From positions 1-56,338 of the forward strand of contig NZ_JACRAH010000043.1 in the NCBI RefSeq assembly GCF_016234775.1: DNA of 56,338 bases, given 5' to 3'. Positions 1 to 8,006 of this stretch are shown in pieces. The stretch comes from Aquabacterium sp. GTDB taxonomy: Bacteria > Pseudomonadota > Gammaproteobacteria > Burkholderiales > Burkholderiaceae_C. The position numbers and the translations under genes are program-made. Numbering within the stretch: the stretch's first letter is position 1; every line of letters starts with the position of its first letter. Under the pieces are notes generated by a model. It did no database searches. It saw only the letters and a program-made list of their open reading frames with translations, and was not told where the DNA came from.

Positions 1-303
1 CGCCTGCGCTCCGGTGAAGTTCGCAAGATCCACATCGAATGCCGCGCCACCCTGGGTGAAGTGAGCAACGAAGAGCACAGCCTGCGTCAATACGGTAAGG
101 CCGGTGCCATCCGCTGGAAGGGTATCCGCCCGACCGTTCGTGGCGTCGCCATGAACCCGGTGGACCACCCGCACGGTGGTGGCGAAGGCCGTACTGGCGA
201 AGGTCAAGTCCCTGTGTCCCCATGGAACACATTGACGAAGGGCTATCGCACCCGCAACAACAAGCGCACGCAGACCTTCATTGTGTCGCGTCGCAAAAAG
301 TAA
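1..303 (+). CDS. rplB: 50S ribosomal protein L2, C-terminal part
   Basis: Last 100 residues of ribosomal protein L2; the window opens inside the gene, so well over half of the usual roughly 274 residues lie upstream. L2 binds 23S rRNA close to the peptidyl-transferase centre and helps join the subunits. The reading frame is open from base 1 and carries the family hallmark [17 protein letters not shown], with the histidine known to be important for peptidyl transfer, then the basic tail ending RRKK. A GTG at base 61 lies in frame but is internal, not the start. rpsS follows after 13 bases, in the conserved order of the S10 operon. Confidence 0.97.
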   Translation, partial: RLRSGEVRKIHIECRATLGEVSNEEHSLRQYGKAGAIRWKGIRPTVRGVAMNPVDHPHGGGEGRTGEGQVPVSPWNTLTKGYRTRNNKRTQTFIVSRRKK

Positions 304-316
304 GAGGTAGGCTGAT

Positions 317-592
317 ATGGCTCGTTCTCTTAAAAAGGGTCCTTTCATTGACCACCACTTGGCCGCCAAGGTCGAGAAGGCAGTGGCTACCAAGGACAAA
401 AAACCCATCAAGACCTGGTCGCGTCGTTCCACGATCCTGCCTGAGTTCATCGGCCTGACGATTGCTGTGCACAACGGCAAGCAACACGTGCCCGTGTACA
501 TCCAGGATCAGATGGTTGGCCACAAGCTCGGCGAGTTCGCCCTGACCCGTACATTCAAGGGTCACCCAGGCGACAAGAAAGCCAAGAAATAA
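317..592 (+). CDS. rpsS: 30S ribosomal protein S19
   Basis: Full-length S19 (91 residues, the normal family length). It binds 16S rRNA in the head of the small subunit near the decoding region, next to S13. The start [15 protein letters not shown] is the conserved family N-terminus, and the segment [21 protein letters not shown] is interrupted nowhere. It lies between rplB and rplV with short gaps of about 12 bases, so it is translated from the polycistronic S10 operon message. No anomaly seen. Confidence 0.98.
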   Translation: MARSLKKGPFIDHHLAAKVEKAVATKDKKPIKTWSRRSTILPEFIGLTIAVHNGKQHVPVYIQDQMVGHKLGEFALTRTFKGHPGDKKAKK

Positions 593-604
593 GGAGCAGC
601 AACG

Positions 605-934
605 ATGGAAACCAAAGCAATCGTTCGCGGCGTTCGCCTCTCTTGCGACAAGGGTCGCCTGGTGGCTGACCTTATCCGTGGCAAGAAAGTCGATCAAGCC
701 CTGAACATTCTGGAATTCACCCAGAAGAAGGCCGCCGGCATCATCAAGAAGGCTCTGGAGTCGGCAATCGCCAACGCCGAGCACAACGACGGTGCTGACA
801 TCGACGAACTGAAGGTCAAGACCATTTATGTGGAGCAAGGCACCACGCTGAAGCGTTTCACCGCCCGTGCAAAGGGCCGTGGCAACCGCATCAGCAAGCC
901 AACTTGCCACATCTATGTGACCGTGGGCAACTAA
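605..934 (+). CDS. rplV: 50S ribosomal protein L22
   Basis: L22, 109 residues, normal length. It is a 23S rRNA-binding protein whose long beta-hairpin lines the nascent-peptide exit tunnel. The N-terminus [20 protein letters not shown] aligns with the family, as does the hairpin region rich in Lys/Arg near [18 protein letters not shown]. An AGGAG-type ribosome binding site lies just upstream. Member of the S10 operon between rpsS and rpsC. Confidence 0.98.
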   Translation: METKAIVRGVRLSCDKGRLVADLIRGKKVDQALNILEFTQKKAAGIIKKALESAIANAEHNDGADIDELKVKTIYVEQGTTLKRFTARAKGRGNRISKPTCHIYVTVGN

Positions 935-947
935 GCAGAGGCTGACT

Positions 948-1811
948 ATGGGACAAAAAATCCACCCAACCGGCTTCCGCCTGGCCGTCACCCGCAATTG
1001 GGCATCGCGTTGGTACGCTACCAACCGCAACTTTGCCTCGATGCTGGCTGAAGACCTGGAAGTCCGTGAATTCCTGAAGAAGAAGCTCAAGAACGCGGCT
1101 GTGTCGCGCATCTTGATCGAGCGTCCCGCCAAGAGCGCCCGCATCACCATTTTCTCGGCTCGTCCGGGCGTGGTGATCGGCAAGAAGGGCGAAGACATCG
1201 AGAACCTGAAGCTCGAACTGGCCAAGCGTCTGAATTGCCCGGTCTCTGTGAACATCGAAGAAGTGCGCAAGCCTGAAGTCGATGCACAGCTGATCGCCGA
1301 TTCGATCACGCAGCAGCTGGAAAAGCGCATCATGTTCCGTCGCGCCATGAAGCGCGCGATGCAGAACGCCATGCGTCTGGGTGCTCAAGGCATCAAGATC
1401 ATGTCGTCCGGTCGTCTGAACGGCATCGAAATCGCTCGTACCGAGTGGTACCGTGAAGGCCGCGTGCCTCTTCACACGCTGCGCGCCGACATCGACTACG
1501 GCACCTCCGAAGCTCACACCACCTATGGCGTGATCGGCGTGAAGGTGTGGGTCTACCGCGGTGACCGTCTGGCCAATGGCGAAGCCCCTGTGCTCAAGGG
1601 CGACGACAGCCAAGACGACCGTCGCAACCGTCGTGGTCCTCGTAACGACCGTCCTGGTGGCGATCGTCGTCCCGGCGGCCGTGGCGGCCCTGGCCGTGGT
1701 GCCCCTCGTGCTGATGGCGCTCCAGCTGATGGCAGTGACAAGCCTGCTGTCGCCGCTGATGCCAAGCGCGTTCGCAAGGTAGCACCTGCTGCCGAGGCGA
1801 AAGGAGAATAA
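948..1811 (+). CDS. rpsC: 30S ribosomal protein S3 with long C-terminal tail
   Basis: S3 of the small-subunit head, forming part of the mRNA entry channel. The N-terminus [20 protein letters not shown] and the KH type-2 RNA-binding loop [14 protein letters not shown] (around residue 65-80) are clear. At 287 residues it is about 50 longer than Escherichia coli S3 (233). The surplus is a low-complexity tail from about residue 220 rich in Arg, Gly, Asp, Pro and Ala ([12 protein letters not shown] and following), which is usual in Burkholderiales S3 and is probably disordered. The stop codon is only two bases from the rplP start, suggesting translational coupling. Confidence 0.98.
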   Translation: MGQKIHPTGFRLAVTRNWASRWYATNRNFASMLAEDLEVREFLKKKLKNAAVSRILIERPAKSARITIFSARPGVVIGKKGEDIENLKLELAKRLNCPVSVNIEEVRKPEVDAQLIADSITQQLEKRIMFRRAMKRAMQNAMRLGAQGIKIMSSGRLNGIEIARTEWYREGRVPLHTLRADIDYGTSEAHTTYGVIGVKVWVYRGDRLANGEAPVLKGDDSQDDRRNRRGPRNDRPGGDRRPGGRGGPGRGAPRADGAPADGSDKPAVAADAKRVRKVAPAAEAKGE

Positions 1812-1813
1812 AC

Positions 1814-2230
1814 ATGTTGCAACCTAATCGTCGCAAGTTCCGTAAGGAACACAAGGGCCGTAACACGGGTGTTGCCACCCGCGGTGCTGATGTGTCCTTT
1901 GGTGATTTCGGCCTGAAGGCGACCGAACGTGGCCGTATTACGGCTCGTCAGATCGAAGCCGCACGTCGTGCGATTTCGCGTCACATCAAGCGTGGCGGTC
2001 GTATCTTCATCCGCATCTTCCCGGACAAGCCCATTTCGAACAAGCCCGCCGAAGTCCGTATGGGTAACGGTAAGGGTAACGTCGAGTACTACGTCGCTGA
2101 AATTCAGCCCGGCAAGGTGCTCTACGAGATCCAGGGCGTGCCCGAAGAACTCGCTCGCGAGGCGTTCACGCTGGCCGCTGCCAAGCTGCCACTGAGCACC
2201 ACGTTCGTTGGCCGCCAGTTCGGCATCTAA
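1814..2230 (+). CDS. rplP: 50S ribosomal protein L16
   Basis: L16, 138 residues (E. coli 136), a 23S rRNA-binding protein at the base of the central protuberance that helps position A-site tRNA. The N-terminus [19 protein letters not shown] is the family signature and the central [20 protein letters not shown] segment, which includes the region hydroxylated in some bacteria, is intact. It starts two bases after rpsC stops; the AAGGAG ribosome binding site lies inside the end of rpsC. Confidence 0.98.
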   Translation: MLQPNRRKFRKEHKGRNTGVATRGADVSFGDFGLKATERGRITARQIEAARRAISRHIKRGGRIFIRIFPDKPISNKPAEVRMGNGKGNVEYYVAEIQPGKVLYEIQGVPEELAREAFTLAAAKLPLSTTFVGRQFGI

Positions 2231-2251
2231 TCTAGGCGTAAGGAGAAAGTT

Positions 2252-2452
2252 ATGGCGAAAGCCTCTGAACTGCGCGCCAAGGATGTGGCCGCACTGGAAA
2301 CCGAAATCAAGGACTTGCTGAAGTCGCACTTCAACCTGCGTATGCAGCGTGCTACCCAGCAGCTCAATGACCACTCGGCTCTGAAGAAGACTCGTCGCGA
2401 CATCGCTCGCGTCAAGACGATTCTGGCTGAGAAGAAAGGAGCCGCCCAATGA
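2252..2452 (+). CDS. rpmC: 50S ribosomal protein L29
   Basis: L29, 66 residues, a small helical protein at the exit of the peptide tunnel near L23, where trigger factor and other nascent-chain factors dock. The pattern [19 protein letters not shown] followed by [14 protein letters not shown] matches the two-helix family. A strong AAGGAG site precedes the ATG. Its end overlaps the rpsQ start by four bases (ATGA), so rpsQ translation is probably coupled to it. Confidence 0.97.
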   Translation: MAKASELRAKDVAALETEIKDLLKSHFNLRMQRATQQLNDHSALKKTRRDIARVKTILAEKKGAAQ

Positions 2453-2718
2453 CGGAAGCTCAAACCAAAGTGACCCGTACCCTCGTGGGTAAGGTTGTCA
2501 GCGACGCTCGCGCCAAGACCGTGACCGTGCTGGTCGAGCGTCGTGTCAAGCACGAGCTTTACGGCAAGATCGTGGCCAAGTCGAGCAAGTACCATGCTCA
2601 CGACGAGAACAATGAGTTCAAGTTGGGTGACGTGGTCGAGATCACGGAAAGCCGTCCTCTGTCCAAGACCAAGAACTGGGTTGTGTCCCGTCTGGTCGAG
2701 AAGGCACAAGGCGTCTGA
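2449..2718 (+). CDS. rpsQ: 30S ribosomal protein S17
   Basis: S17, 89 residues (E. coli 84), an OB-fold protein that binds 16S rRNA early in small-subunit assembly. The segments [20 protein letters not shown] and [16 protein letters not shown] are typical. The ATG overlaps the rpmC stop in an ATGA junction. It is the last gene of the S10 operon; the usual next genes (rplN, rplX, rplE of the spc operon) are not adjacent, and a terminator follows. Confidence 0.98.
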   Translation: MTEAQTKVTRTLVGKVVSDARAKTVTVLVERRVKHELYGKIVAKSSKYHAHDENNEFKLGDVVEITESRPLSKTKNWVVSRLVEKAQGV

Positions 2719-2789
2719 TCTTTGACGACTTTGGTGATCTGATCGATTGCCACAATGCCGCCGGGGAGTAATCCTCGACGGCAGCAAGC

Positions 2790-2827
2790 AAAACCGGCTT
2801 GCCAGTCATACTGGCGGCCGGTTTTTT
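2790..2827 (+). terminator. Rho-independent terminator of the S10 operon
   Basis: Two-part hairpin: AAAACCGGC (2790-2798) pairs with GCCGGTTTT (2817-2825) and, inside it, GCCAGT (2801-2806) pairs with ACTGGC (2810-2815), followed by a run of T. It separates rpsQ from the peroxiredoxin gene. Confidence 0.9.
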
Positions 2828-2872
2828 CTTTTTCTGAACGTTTTTCAGCAGACCACGAACAAGGAGTTGGTG

Positions 2873-3376
2873 ATGATCAAAGTCGGAGACAAGCTGCCCG
2901 CAGGCACATTGTTCGAGTACATCGAGGTGGAGGGCGAAGGTTGCAGCCTGGGTCCCAATGCGTTCGACATCAGCAAGTCGACCGCCGGCAAGACCATTGC
3001 CATCTTCGGCTTGCCCGGGGCCTTCACGCCGACCTGCTCGGCCCAGCACGCACCGGGCTATATCGCCAAGGCTGATGCCTTCAAGGCTGCAGGTGTGGAT
3101 GAGATCTGGTGCGTGTCCGTCAACGACGCGTTCGTGATGGGGGCCTGGGGCCGTGAGTTGAAGGCAGCGGGCAAGGTGCGCATGTTGGCCGATGGCAGCG
3201 CGGACTTCGCCAAAGCCACAGGCCTGACACTGGACCTGGCCGCCAAGGGCCTGGGCCTGCGCTCCGGCCGCTACAGCATGCTGGTCAAGGACGGCGTGGT
3301 CACGGCCTTGAACGTGGAAGACGGCGGCGGCTACAAGGTCAGCGATGCCGAGACCTTGCTGGCGCAGATCAAATAA
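2873..3376 (+). CDS. Peroxiredoxin (Prx5/AhpE-like, redoxin domain)
   Basis: Thiol peroxidase of the Prx5 subfamily, 167 residues, reducing hydrogen peroxide or alkyl hydroperoxides in the cytosol. The hallmark GLPGAFTPTCSAQHAPGY places the peroxidatic cysteine at Cys55 (TPTC); Cys24 (EGEGCSLG) is an additional cysteine of unknown role. A longer frame exists upstream, but I choose ATG 2873 because AAGGAG at 2861-2866 sits at ideal spacing and the family begins MIKVGDKLP. The reductant cannot be told from sequence; no fused glutaredoxin domain is present, so glutathione/glutaredoxin or thioredoxin are both possible. It stands alone between two terminators. Confidence 0.93.
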   Translation: MIKVGDKLPAGTLFEYIEVEGEGCSLGPNAFDISKSTAGKTIAIFGLPGAFTPTCSAQHAPGYIAKADAFKAAGVDEIWCVSVNDAFVMGAWGRELKAAGKVRMLADGSADFAKATGLTLDLAAKGLGLRSGRYSMLVKDGVVTALNVEDGGGYKVSDAETLLAQIK

Positions 3377-3397
3377 CTCACCCGCAGATCGGGCAGC

Positions 3398-3429
3398 AAA
3401 AAGGCGGCTTCATGAGCCGCCAGTTTTTT
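3398..3429. terminator. Bidirectional Rho-independent terminator
   Basis: Stem GGCGGCT (3403-3409) / AGCCGCC (3415-3421) with a five-base loop. Six T follow on the plus strand (3424-3429) and five A precede it (3398-3402), giving a T run on the minus strand as well. It can therefore end both the peroxiredoxin message and the convergent DUF962 message. Confidence 0.85.
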
Positions 3430-3473
3430 GCTTGGACGCCTTGAAGCGGTGTGATGCGCAGGCGCGGCGTTGA

Positions 3474-3974
3474 TCAGCGAGGCGAGCCAGCCCGCGCATT
3501 GACCTCGGCTTCGACTTCCTTGCGCATGCCCATCAGAAAGCCTGCTTCGGCGGCGATGAACAGGGGCCCGATCAGCAGGCCAATGATGTCATCGACAAAG
3601 GCGGGTTTGCGGCCTTCGAAGTAGTGCCCGATGAACTGGATGACCCAGCCGACAAAGAACAGGCCGCCGCCGACGCTCAACCAGGTGCTGGTGGGCAGCC
3701 CAGACAGTGAATGGGCCAAGACCAGGCAGCCCCAGAGGTAGGCGCCCAGCACCACGCCATAGCGCACATCCAGTCGCAGGTAGTAGGCGGTCACCAGTGC
3801 GGAGATCACGGCGCCCGGCGTCAGCCAGAGCAAGTCTGGCGACAGGGCCGGACGGGACAGCAGGATGCACACGGACGCCACGATCATCGGGATGCCGATG
3901 AAGTGGGTGACGATGTTGCGGCGGTCCCGGTGATAGGCGGCGTACTGGCTGAGTTGTTCTGTCAGGGTCTTCAT
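3474..3974 (-). CDS. Mpo1-like family membrane protein (DUF962)
   Basis: Integral membrane protein of the DUF962 family, 166 residues, related to yeast Mpo1, an iron-dependent 2-hydroxy fatty-acid dioxygenase. The N-terminal motif YHRDRRNIVTHFIGIP contains the conserved His15, Asp17 and His24 pattern, and the C-terminal QFIGHYFEGRKPA holds a further conserved histidine; these are the proposed metal ligands. Four or so hydrophobic segments lie between. The bacterial substrate is unknown, so a role in fatty-acid alpha-oxidation is inference from the yeast enzyme. It converges on the peroxiredoxin gene and shares its terminator. Confidence 0.88.
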   Translation of the reverse strand: MKTLTEQLSQYAAYHRDRRNIVTHFIGIPMIVASVCILLSRPALSPDLLWLTPGAVISALVTAYYLRLDVRYGVVLGAYLWGCLVLAHSLSGLPTSTWLSVGGGLFFVGWVIQFIGHYFEGRKPAFVDDIIGLLIGPLFIAAEAGFLMGMRKEVEAEVNARAGSPR

Positions 3975-4110
3975 GTCGACTTGAGGCGGTACTGGATTGT
4001 TGAGGATGCTAGCGGGCCCAGCGTGCGCAAGGTGTCACGTACCGGACGATTGCGTGTAACTTTGGCTATCGAGCCGATCGCTACAGATCAAACCGCGCCT
4101 CGAACAACCG

Positions 4111-4119
4111 TGCTACATT
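4111..4119 (+). promoter_or_regulatory. Candidate extended -10 promoter for the aroG leader
   Basis: TGCTACATT reads as an extended -10 element (TGn followed by TACATT, 4114-4119); no good -35 is seen at 16-18 bases, which extended -10 promoters tolerate. The predicted start of transcription (about 4125-4127) would fall at the leader-peptide ATG at 4127, making the leader message leaderless, which agrees with the absence of a visible ribosome binding site there. Confidence 0.4.
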
Positions 4120-4126
4120 AACAAAC

Positions 4127-4201
4127 ATGAATCGCGCTCGCTTTTACTTTTGGTACTTTTACTTCTCGCCCGCAACCGGCGCAGGAGTGGCCAACGCGTA
4201 A
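4127..4201 (+). CDS. aroG leader peptide (aromatic amino-acid attenuator peptide)
   Basis: Twenty-four-residue open frame beginning MNRARFYFWYFYFS. Codons 6-13 (4142-4165) are Phe-Tyr-Phe-Trp-Tyr-Phe-Tyr-Phe, eight aromatic codons in a row. The peptide ends with a stop at 4199-4201, about 20 bases before a terminator hairpin and 95 bases before aroG. Such a peptide has no enzymatic role: by family analogy with the trp, phe and his leaders, ribosome stalling on the aromatic codons when charged Phe, Tyr or Trp tRNA is scarce would decide between antitermination and termination. No ribosome binding site is evident upstream of the ATG, so translation may start on a leaderless message. Confidence 0.85.
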   Translation: MNRARFYFWYFYFSPATGAGVANA

Positions 4202-4253
4202 GCGAACCACACCAGATCCTGAAAACCGCCGGTCTACCCCGGCGGTTTTTTTT
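4167..4253 (+). promoter_or_regulatory. Transcription attenuator of aroG (mutually exclusive hairpins)
   Basis: Three competing structures can be drawn. Terminator: AAAACCGCCGG (4222-4232) pairs perfectly with CCGGCGGTTTT (4239-4249) and is followed by T to 4253. Antiterminator: ACCGGCG (4175-4181) pairs with CGCCGGT (4227-4233), extended by CAGGA (4182-4186) with TCCTG (4217-4221) and TGG (4188-4190) with CCA (4212-4214), so it destroys the terminator. Protector: CGCC (4167-4170) with GGCG (4178-4181), which would block the antiterminator. A ribosome stalled on codons 6-13 would cover the protector arm and favour antitermination; one that reaches the stop codon would cover the distal antiterminator arm. 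Confidence 0.82.
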
Positions 4254-4296
4254 CGACTTTGATTCGTCCGTAACATCGCCCGCAACAGGAAGCCCC

Positions 4297-5415
4297 ATGA
4301 ACGCCAAATCCAGTGCCGCAGAAGGCTGGGTACCGCCCGCCGACAAGACCTCGCAGACCGACGATCAGCGCATCAAGAACGTGACGCCGCTGCCGCCGCC
4401 CGAGCACTTGATCCGCTTCTTCCCGATTCGCGGCACGCCCGTCGAGACGCTGGTGTCGAGCACACGCAAGGCCATCGGCAAGATCGTGCACGGCAAGGAC
4501 GACCGCATGCTGGTCATCATCGGCCCTTGCTCCATCCACGACCCGGCTGCGGCCATCGAGTACGCCCGCAAGCTGCTGGTGCTGCGTGAACAGTACGCCG
4601 ACACGCTGGAAGTCGTGATGCGCGTGTACTTCGAGAAGCCCCGCACGACCGTGGGCTGGAAGGGCCTGATCAACGATCCGTACATGGACGAGAGCTTCAA
4701 GATCGACGAAGGCCTGCGCATGGCCCGTCATCTGCTGCTGGAGATCAACCGCCTGGGCATGCCCGCTGCCAGCGAGTTCCTGGATGTGGTCTCGCCTCAG
4801 TACATTGGTGACCTGATCAGTTGGGGCGCCATCGGCGCGCGCACGACCGAAAGCCAGGTGCACCGCGAACTGGCTTCCGGCTTGAGCGCCCCCATCGGCT
4901 TCAAGAATGGCACGGACGGCAACATCAAGATCGCCACGGACGCCATCCAGGCTGCCGCCCGCCCGCACCACTTCCTGTCGGTGCACAAGAATGGCCAGGT
5001 CGCCATCGTCGAGACGGCCGGCAACCCAGATTGCCACGTGATCCTGCGTGGCGGCAAGGCGCCGAACTATGACGCCGAGAGCGTGGCGGCTGCCTGCAAG
5101 GATCTGGAGTCAGCCAAGCTGCATCCTTCACTGATGGTGGACTTCTCGCACGCCAACAGCTCCAAGCAGCATGAGCGTCAGGTGGTGGTGGCCAAGGACA
5201 TCGCCGAGCAGGTCTCTGGCGGTTCGACGAAGGTGTTCGGTGTGATGGTGGAAAGCCACCTGTGCGCTGGTGCTCAGAAGTTCACGCCTGGCAAGGATGA
5301 TCCGTCCAAGCTGGTTTATGGGCAGAGCATCACCGATGCCTGCATTGGCTGGGATGATTCTGCGAACGTGCTGGGCATCCTGTCGGACGCCGTGAAGGCG
5401 CGACGCGCTCGCTGA
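4297..5415 (+). CDS. aroG: 3-deoxy-7-phosphoheptulonate synthase (DAHP synthase, class I)
   Basis: First enzyme of the shikimate pathway: condenses phosphoenolpyruvate with erythrose 4-phosphate to DAHP in the cytosol, committing carbon to Phe, Tyr and Trp. The 372-residue product carries GPCSIHDPAAA, the substrate-binding KPRTTVGWKGLINDP, GARTTESQ and the metal-site region DFSHANSSK of the AroF/G/H class. I start at ATG 4297, downstream of the attenuator; the same frame is open upstream to 4150 but would read through the terminator hairpin. About 25 residues at the N-terminus exceed the E. coli enzymes (350). Which amino acid inhibits it cannot be told by eye. Expression is probably controlled by the leader peptide and attenuator at 4127-4253. 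Confidence 0.95.
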   Translation: MNAKSSAAEGWVPPADKTSQTDDQRIKNVTPLPPPEHLIRFFPIRGTPVETLVSSTRKAIGKIVHGKDDRMLVIIGPCSIHDPAAAIEYARKLLVLREQYADTLEVVMRVYFEKPRTTVGWKGLINDPYMDESFKIDEGLRMARHLLLEINRLGMPAASEFLDVVSPQYIGDLISWGAIGARTTESQVHRELASGLSAPIGFKNGTDGNIKIATDAIQAAARPHHFLSVHKNGQVAIVETAGNPDCHVILRGGKAPNYDAESVAAACKDLESAKLHPSLMVDFSHANSSKQHERQVVVAKDIAEQVSGGSTKVFGVMVESHLCAGAQKFTPGKDDPSKLVYGQSITDACIGWDDSANVLGILSDAVKARRAR

Positions 5416-5439
5416 GATCACCCTTAAGAGGGGAATCAG

Positions 5440-5467
5440 GGCCGATCCTAGGTGATCGGCCTTTTTT
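5440..5467 (+). terminator. Rho-independent terminator of aroG
   Basis: Perfect stem GGCCGATC (5440-5447) / GATCGGCC (5454-5461) with a six-base loop and six T (5462-5467), 24 bases after the aroG stop. Confidence 0.9.
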
Positions 5468-5514
5468 ATTGGCGATGAGGCGCGATACTGCGAAGAAGTG
5501 TCTGTTTCTGCTTC

Positions 5515-6183
5515 ATGAGTGCTGCAAGTCCCCATTTTTTGCTGGTTGATGACCACGCCCTGTTTCGCACCGGGCTGGGGATGATGCTGTCGCAGAACTG
5601 GCCGCAATCACGGGTGACGCAAGCCACGACGCTGACCCAGGCCAGAGCCGTGCTGGCACAGGAGCAGCCCGATCTGATCCTGCTGGATGTGCACCTGCCG
5701 GATGGGCACAGCCTGATGGACTTGCCCACCTTGCGTGCGTTGGCGCCAGATTGCCCCGTGCTGATGATGTCAGCGGAAGTCAATGGGCAGCAGATCCTGC
5801 AGGCCAGGCAGGCCGGCGTGACGGGTTTTCTGCCCAAGGTGGCCTCGGCCTCGGAGGTGCTGGAGGCCGTGCGCTCGGCGCTGGGGGGGCAGATGTCGTA
5901 TGCGGCGGTGCCGTATGAGGTGCTGTCTCAGGCTGGTGGCGAAGGCGATACACCTGCTGCCGTGATGGAGGTCGCCGAGGCCGAACTCCGTCTGAATGAT
6001 CGCCAGTTGAACATCCTGCGCTACCTGGGCCGCGGCACGCCGAACAAGGCGATTGCGCGCCAGATGGGCATGAACGAGAGCGAAGTGCGTGCGGAGGTGT
6101 CCTGGTTGACGGAGTGGCTGGGCGCGACCAGTCGCGAGCAGGCGCATGCCGAAGCAGTGGCTCGCGGGCTGTTGCAGCCATGA
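5515..6183 (+). CDS. LuxR/NarL-family response regulator
   Basis: Two-component response regulator of 222 residues. The receiver domain (residues about 7-125) has the acidic pair in LLVDDHALFRTG and the phosphoacceptor Asp58 in LILLDVHLPDG; the switch lysine is in GFLPKVASA. The C-terminal third (NDRQLNILRYLGRGTPNKAIARQMGM and on) is a LuxR-type helix-turn-helix, somewhat diverged. It is presumably a DNA-binding regulator phosphorylated by the hybrid kinase encoded directly downstream, whose ATG overlaps this stop codon (ATGA, 6180-6183). Target genes are unknown. No clear ribosome binding site is visible before ATG 5515, so the start is the least certain part. Confidence 0.9.
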   Translation: MSAASPHFLLVDDHALFRTGLGMMLSQNWPQSRVTQATTLTQARAVLAQEQPDLILLDVHLPDGHSLMDLPTLRALAPDCPVLMMSAEVNGQQILQARQAGVTGFLPKVASASEVLEAVRSALGGQMSYAAVPYEVLSQAGGEGDTPAAVMEVAEAELRLNDRQLNILRYLGRGTPNKAIARQMGMNESEVRAEVSWLTEWLGATSREQAHAEAVARGLLQP

Positions 6184-8006
6184 ACCTGCGCATGCTGCTG
6201 GCGCGTGCCTGGCGCTTTGACAGCCCGAGGGTGCTGTCCGCGCAAATGGAGTTGCTGGACCGCAACCTGCCCTATGCCTTCGTGATCTCGGCCGTGGCGG
6301 CCTTATTGACCGGGCTGATCTGCAGCCGGGCGCTGCACTTGCCGGGTGCCTGGAACTGGGCCATGGCCACATGCGGCATGTCCCTGCTGTGCCTGTCCGT
6401 GCGGCAGGCTTTGCCCAGGCCCACCGATCGCGGCAAGGTGCTGATCTACGCGCACATGGTGCGATTGCTGGCCGGCCTCAGCGGGGTGTGTTGGGGCGCT
6501 TTCGGGGTGTTGCTGCTGGACCAGCCCAACCCCATGTCGATCGCCATCGTGCTGTGCGTGACGGCGGGCATCAATTCAGGGGGGCTGGCCGTGTTCGCGC
6601 CTTCGTGGCCTGTGGCCGTCACCTATTGGGTGACCAACATCGTGCCGGTGATGGCGGTGCTGCTGCGCTCGCGAGATGAGCTCAGTGTGATGATGGGGCT
6701 GGCGGTCATGCTCTACCTCATCGCGATGACGGTGTTTTCCTACTTCGCGTCGCGGGGTGCCTTGAGGGCCATCGAGCTGGGCTTCGAAAACGAGGGTCTG
6801 GTGTTGCGCTTGCGGGATCAGACCCAGCGAGCACTGGACGCCCGCCAGGTGGCAGAGCAGGCACTGGCGGAGGCCGAAGATGCCAACCGCGCCAAGACAG
6901 TATTCCTGGCTTCCGCCAGCCATGACTTGCGCCAGCCTTTGCATGCCATGGGCTTGTTCCTCAATGCGCTGGCTCGTGCCGAACTGAACGGCCGTCAGCA
7001 TCAACTGCTGGAGCAGGCTCAGGCGTCAGCTCAGGCCACGGGCGAGATGCTCAACACCCTGATGGACTTTTCCAAGGTGGATGCAGGGGTGGTCAAGCCG
7101 CAGATGCAACCCTTCGCCTTGCAGCCCATGCTGCGCAAGCTGGAGCGCGAAATGGCGCCGTTAGCCGAAGAGAAGGGCCTGGCTTTCCGCATGCGGGACA
7201 CTTCGGTGATCCTGCACGCCGACCCTGCCTTGGTCGAGATGATCCTGCGCAATCTGGTGCTCAATGCCATCCGCTATACCGAGCATGGGGCTGTGTTGAT
7301 GGCGTGCCGTCGGCGTGGTGCGAGGGCATTGGTCGAGGTGTGGGATACCGGCATTGGCATTCCCGGGGATCATCACGCCGAGATCTTCCGGGAGTTCCAC
7401 CAGTTGGGCAACCCGGAACGCGATCGTCGCAAGGGCCTGGGTTTGGGACTGGCCATTGTGGAAGGGTTGGCCAGGGCGATGAGCGTGGACGTGTCCTTGA
7501 AGTCGGTGCCGGGGCGGGGCTCGGTATTCAGGCTGGCGCTGCCGGTCAGCCAGTCGCCATGGCACGAGGCCGATGTCCTGCAGCACGATGAGCCTGATCT
7601 GAGTGGGTTGCGTGTGCTGCTGATCGACGATGATGAAACTGTGCGGGCGGCCATGTGCGATCTGCTGGCCGGTTGGGGGTGCTGGTGTGAAGCCGTGGCC
7701 TCTGATGATGAGGCCTTGCGGGTTTTGAACCGTTTCGATCCGGATGTGGTGCTGGCGGATTACCGTTTGCGCAGCCACCGCACCGGGCTGCAGGCTGTGG
7801 AGGCCGTGCGCAAGCGATTGGGCCACGACGTACCCGCGGCCATCATCACGGGGGACACGGCTGTGGAACGCTTGCGTGAGGCGCATGACAGCGGGCTGCC
7901 TTTGCTGCACAAGCCGGTGCCTGCAGACCGCTTGCAGTCCACCTTGTTCAGCTTGTGGCGCGAGGCCGTGAACCGTCAGCCCTTGTCTGCATCAGCAGCA
8001 GGCTGA
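6180..8006 (+). CDS. Hybrid sensor histidine kinase/response regulator
   Basis: Membrane sensor kinase of 608 residues. Residues about 30-205 form a cluster of roughly six hydrophobic helices with no large periplasmic domain, so it may sense a membrane or intracellular signal. A short coiled linker leads to the HisKA domain with phosphoacceptor His248 (FLASASHDLRQPLHAM), then an HATPase domain with VWDTGIGIP and GLGLGLAIVEGLA. A C-terminal receiver carries LLIDDDE and phosphoacceptor Asp527 (VVLADYRL). I start at ATG 6180, overlapping the stop of the response regulator in an ATGA junction, so the pair is co-translated. Its last 59 bases overlap the 3' end of the convergent MFS gene. Confidence 0.93.
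   Translation: MNLRMLLARAWRFDSPRVLSAQMELLDRNLPYAFVISAVAALLTGLICSRALHLPGAWNWAMATCGMSLLCLSVRQALPRPTDRGKVLIYAHMVRLLAGLSGVCWGAFGVLLLDQPNPMSIAIVLCVTAGINSGGLAVFAPSWPVAVTYWVTNIVPVMAVLLRSRDELSVMMGLAVMLYLIAMTVFSYFASRGALRAIELGFENEGLVLRLRDQTQRALDARQVAEQALAEAEDANRAKTVFLASASHDLRQPLHAMGLFLNALARAELNGRQHQLLEQAQASAQATGEMLNTLMDFSKVDAGVVKPQMQPFALQPMLRKLEREMAPLAEEKGLAFRMRDTSVILHADPALVEMILRNLVLNAIRYTEHGAVLMACRRRGARALVEVWDTGIGIPGDHHAEIFREFHQLGNPERDRRKGLGLGLAIVEGLARAMSVDVSLKSVPGRGSVFRLALPVSQSPWHEADVLQHDEPDLSGLRVLLIDDDETVRAAMCDLLAGWGCWCEAVASDDEALRVLNRFDPDVVLADYRLRSHRTGLQAVEAVRKRLGHDVPAAIITGDTAVERLREAHDSGLPLLHKPVPADRLQSTLFSLWREAVNRQPLSASAAG

Noticed and set aside
4150..4296. N-terminal extension of aroG from an upstream in-frame start
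   Set aside because: It would translate through the terminator hairpin and T run of the attenuator, and the family begins after 4297.
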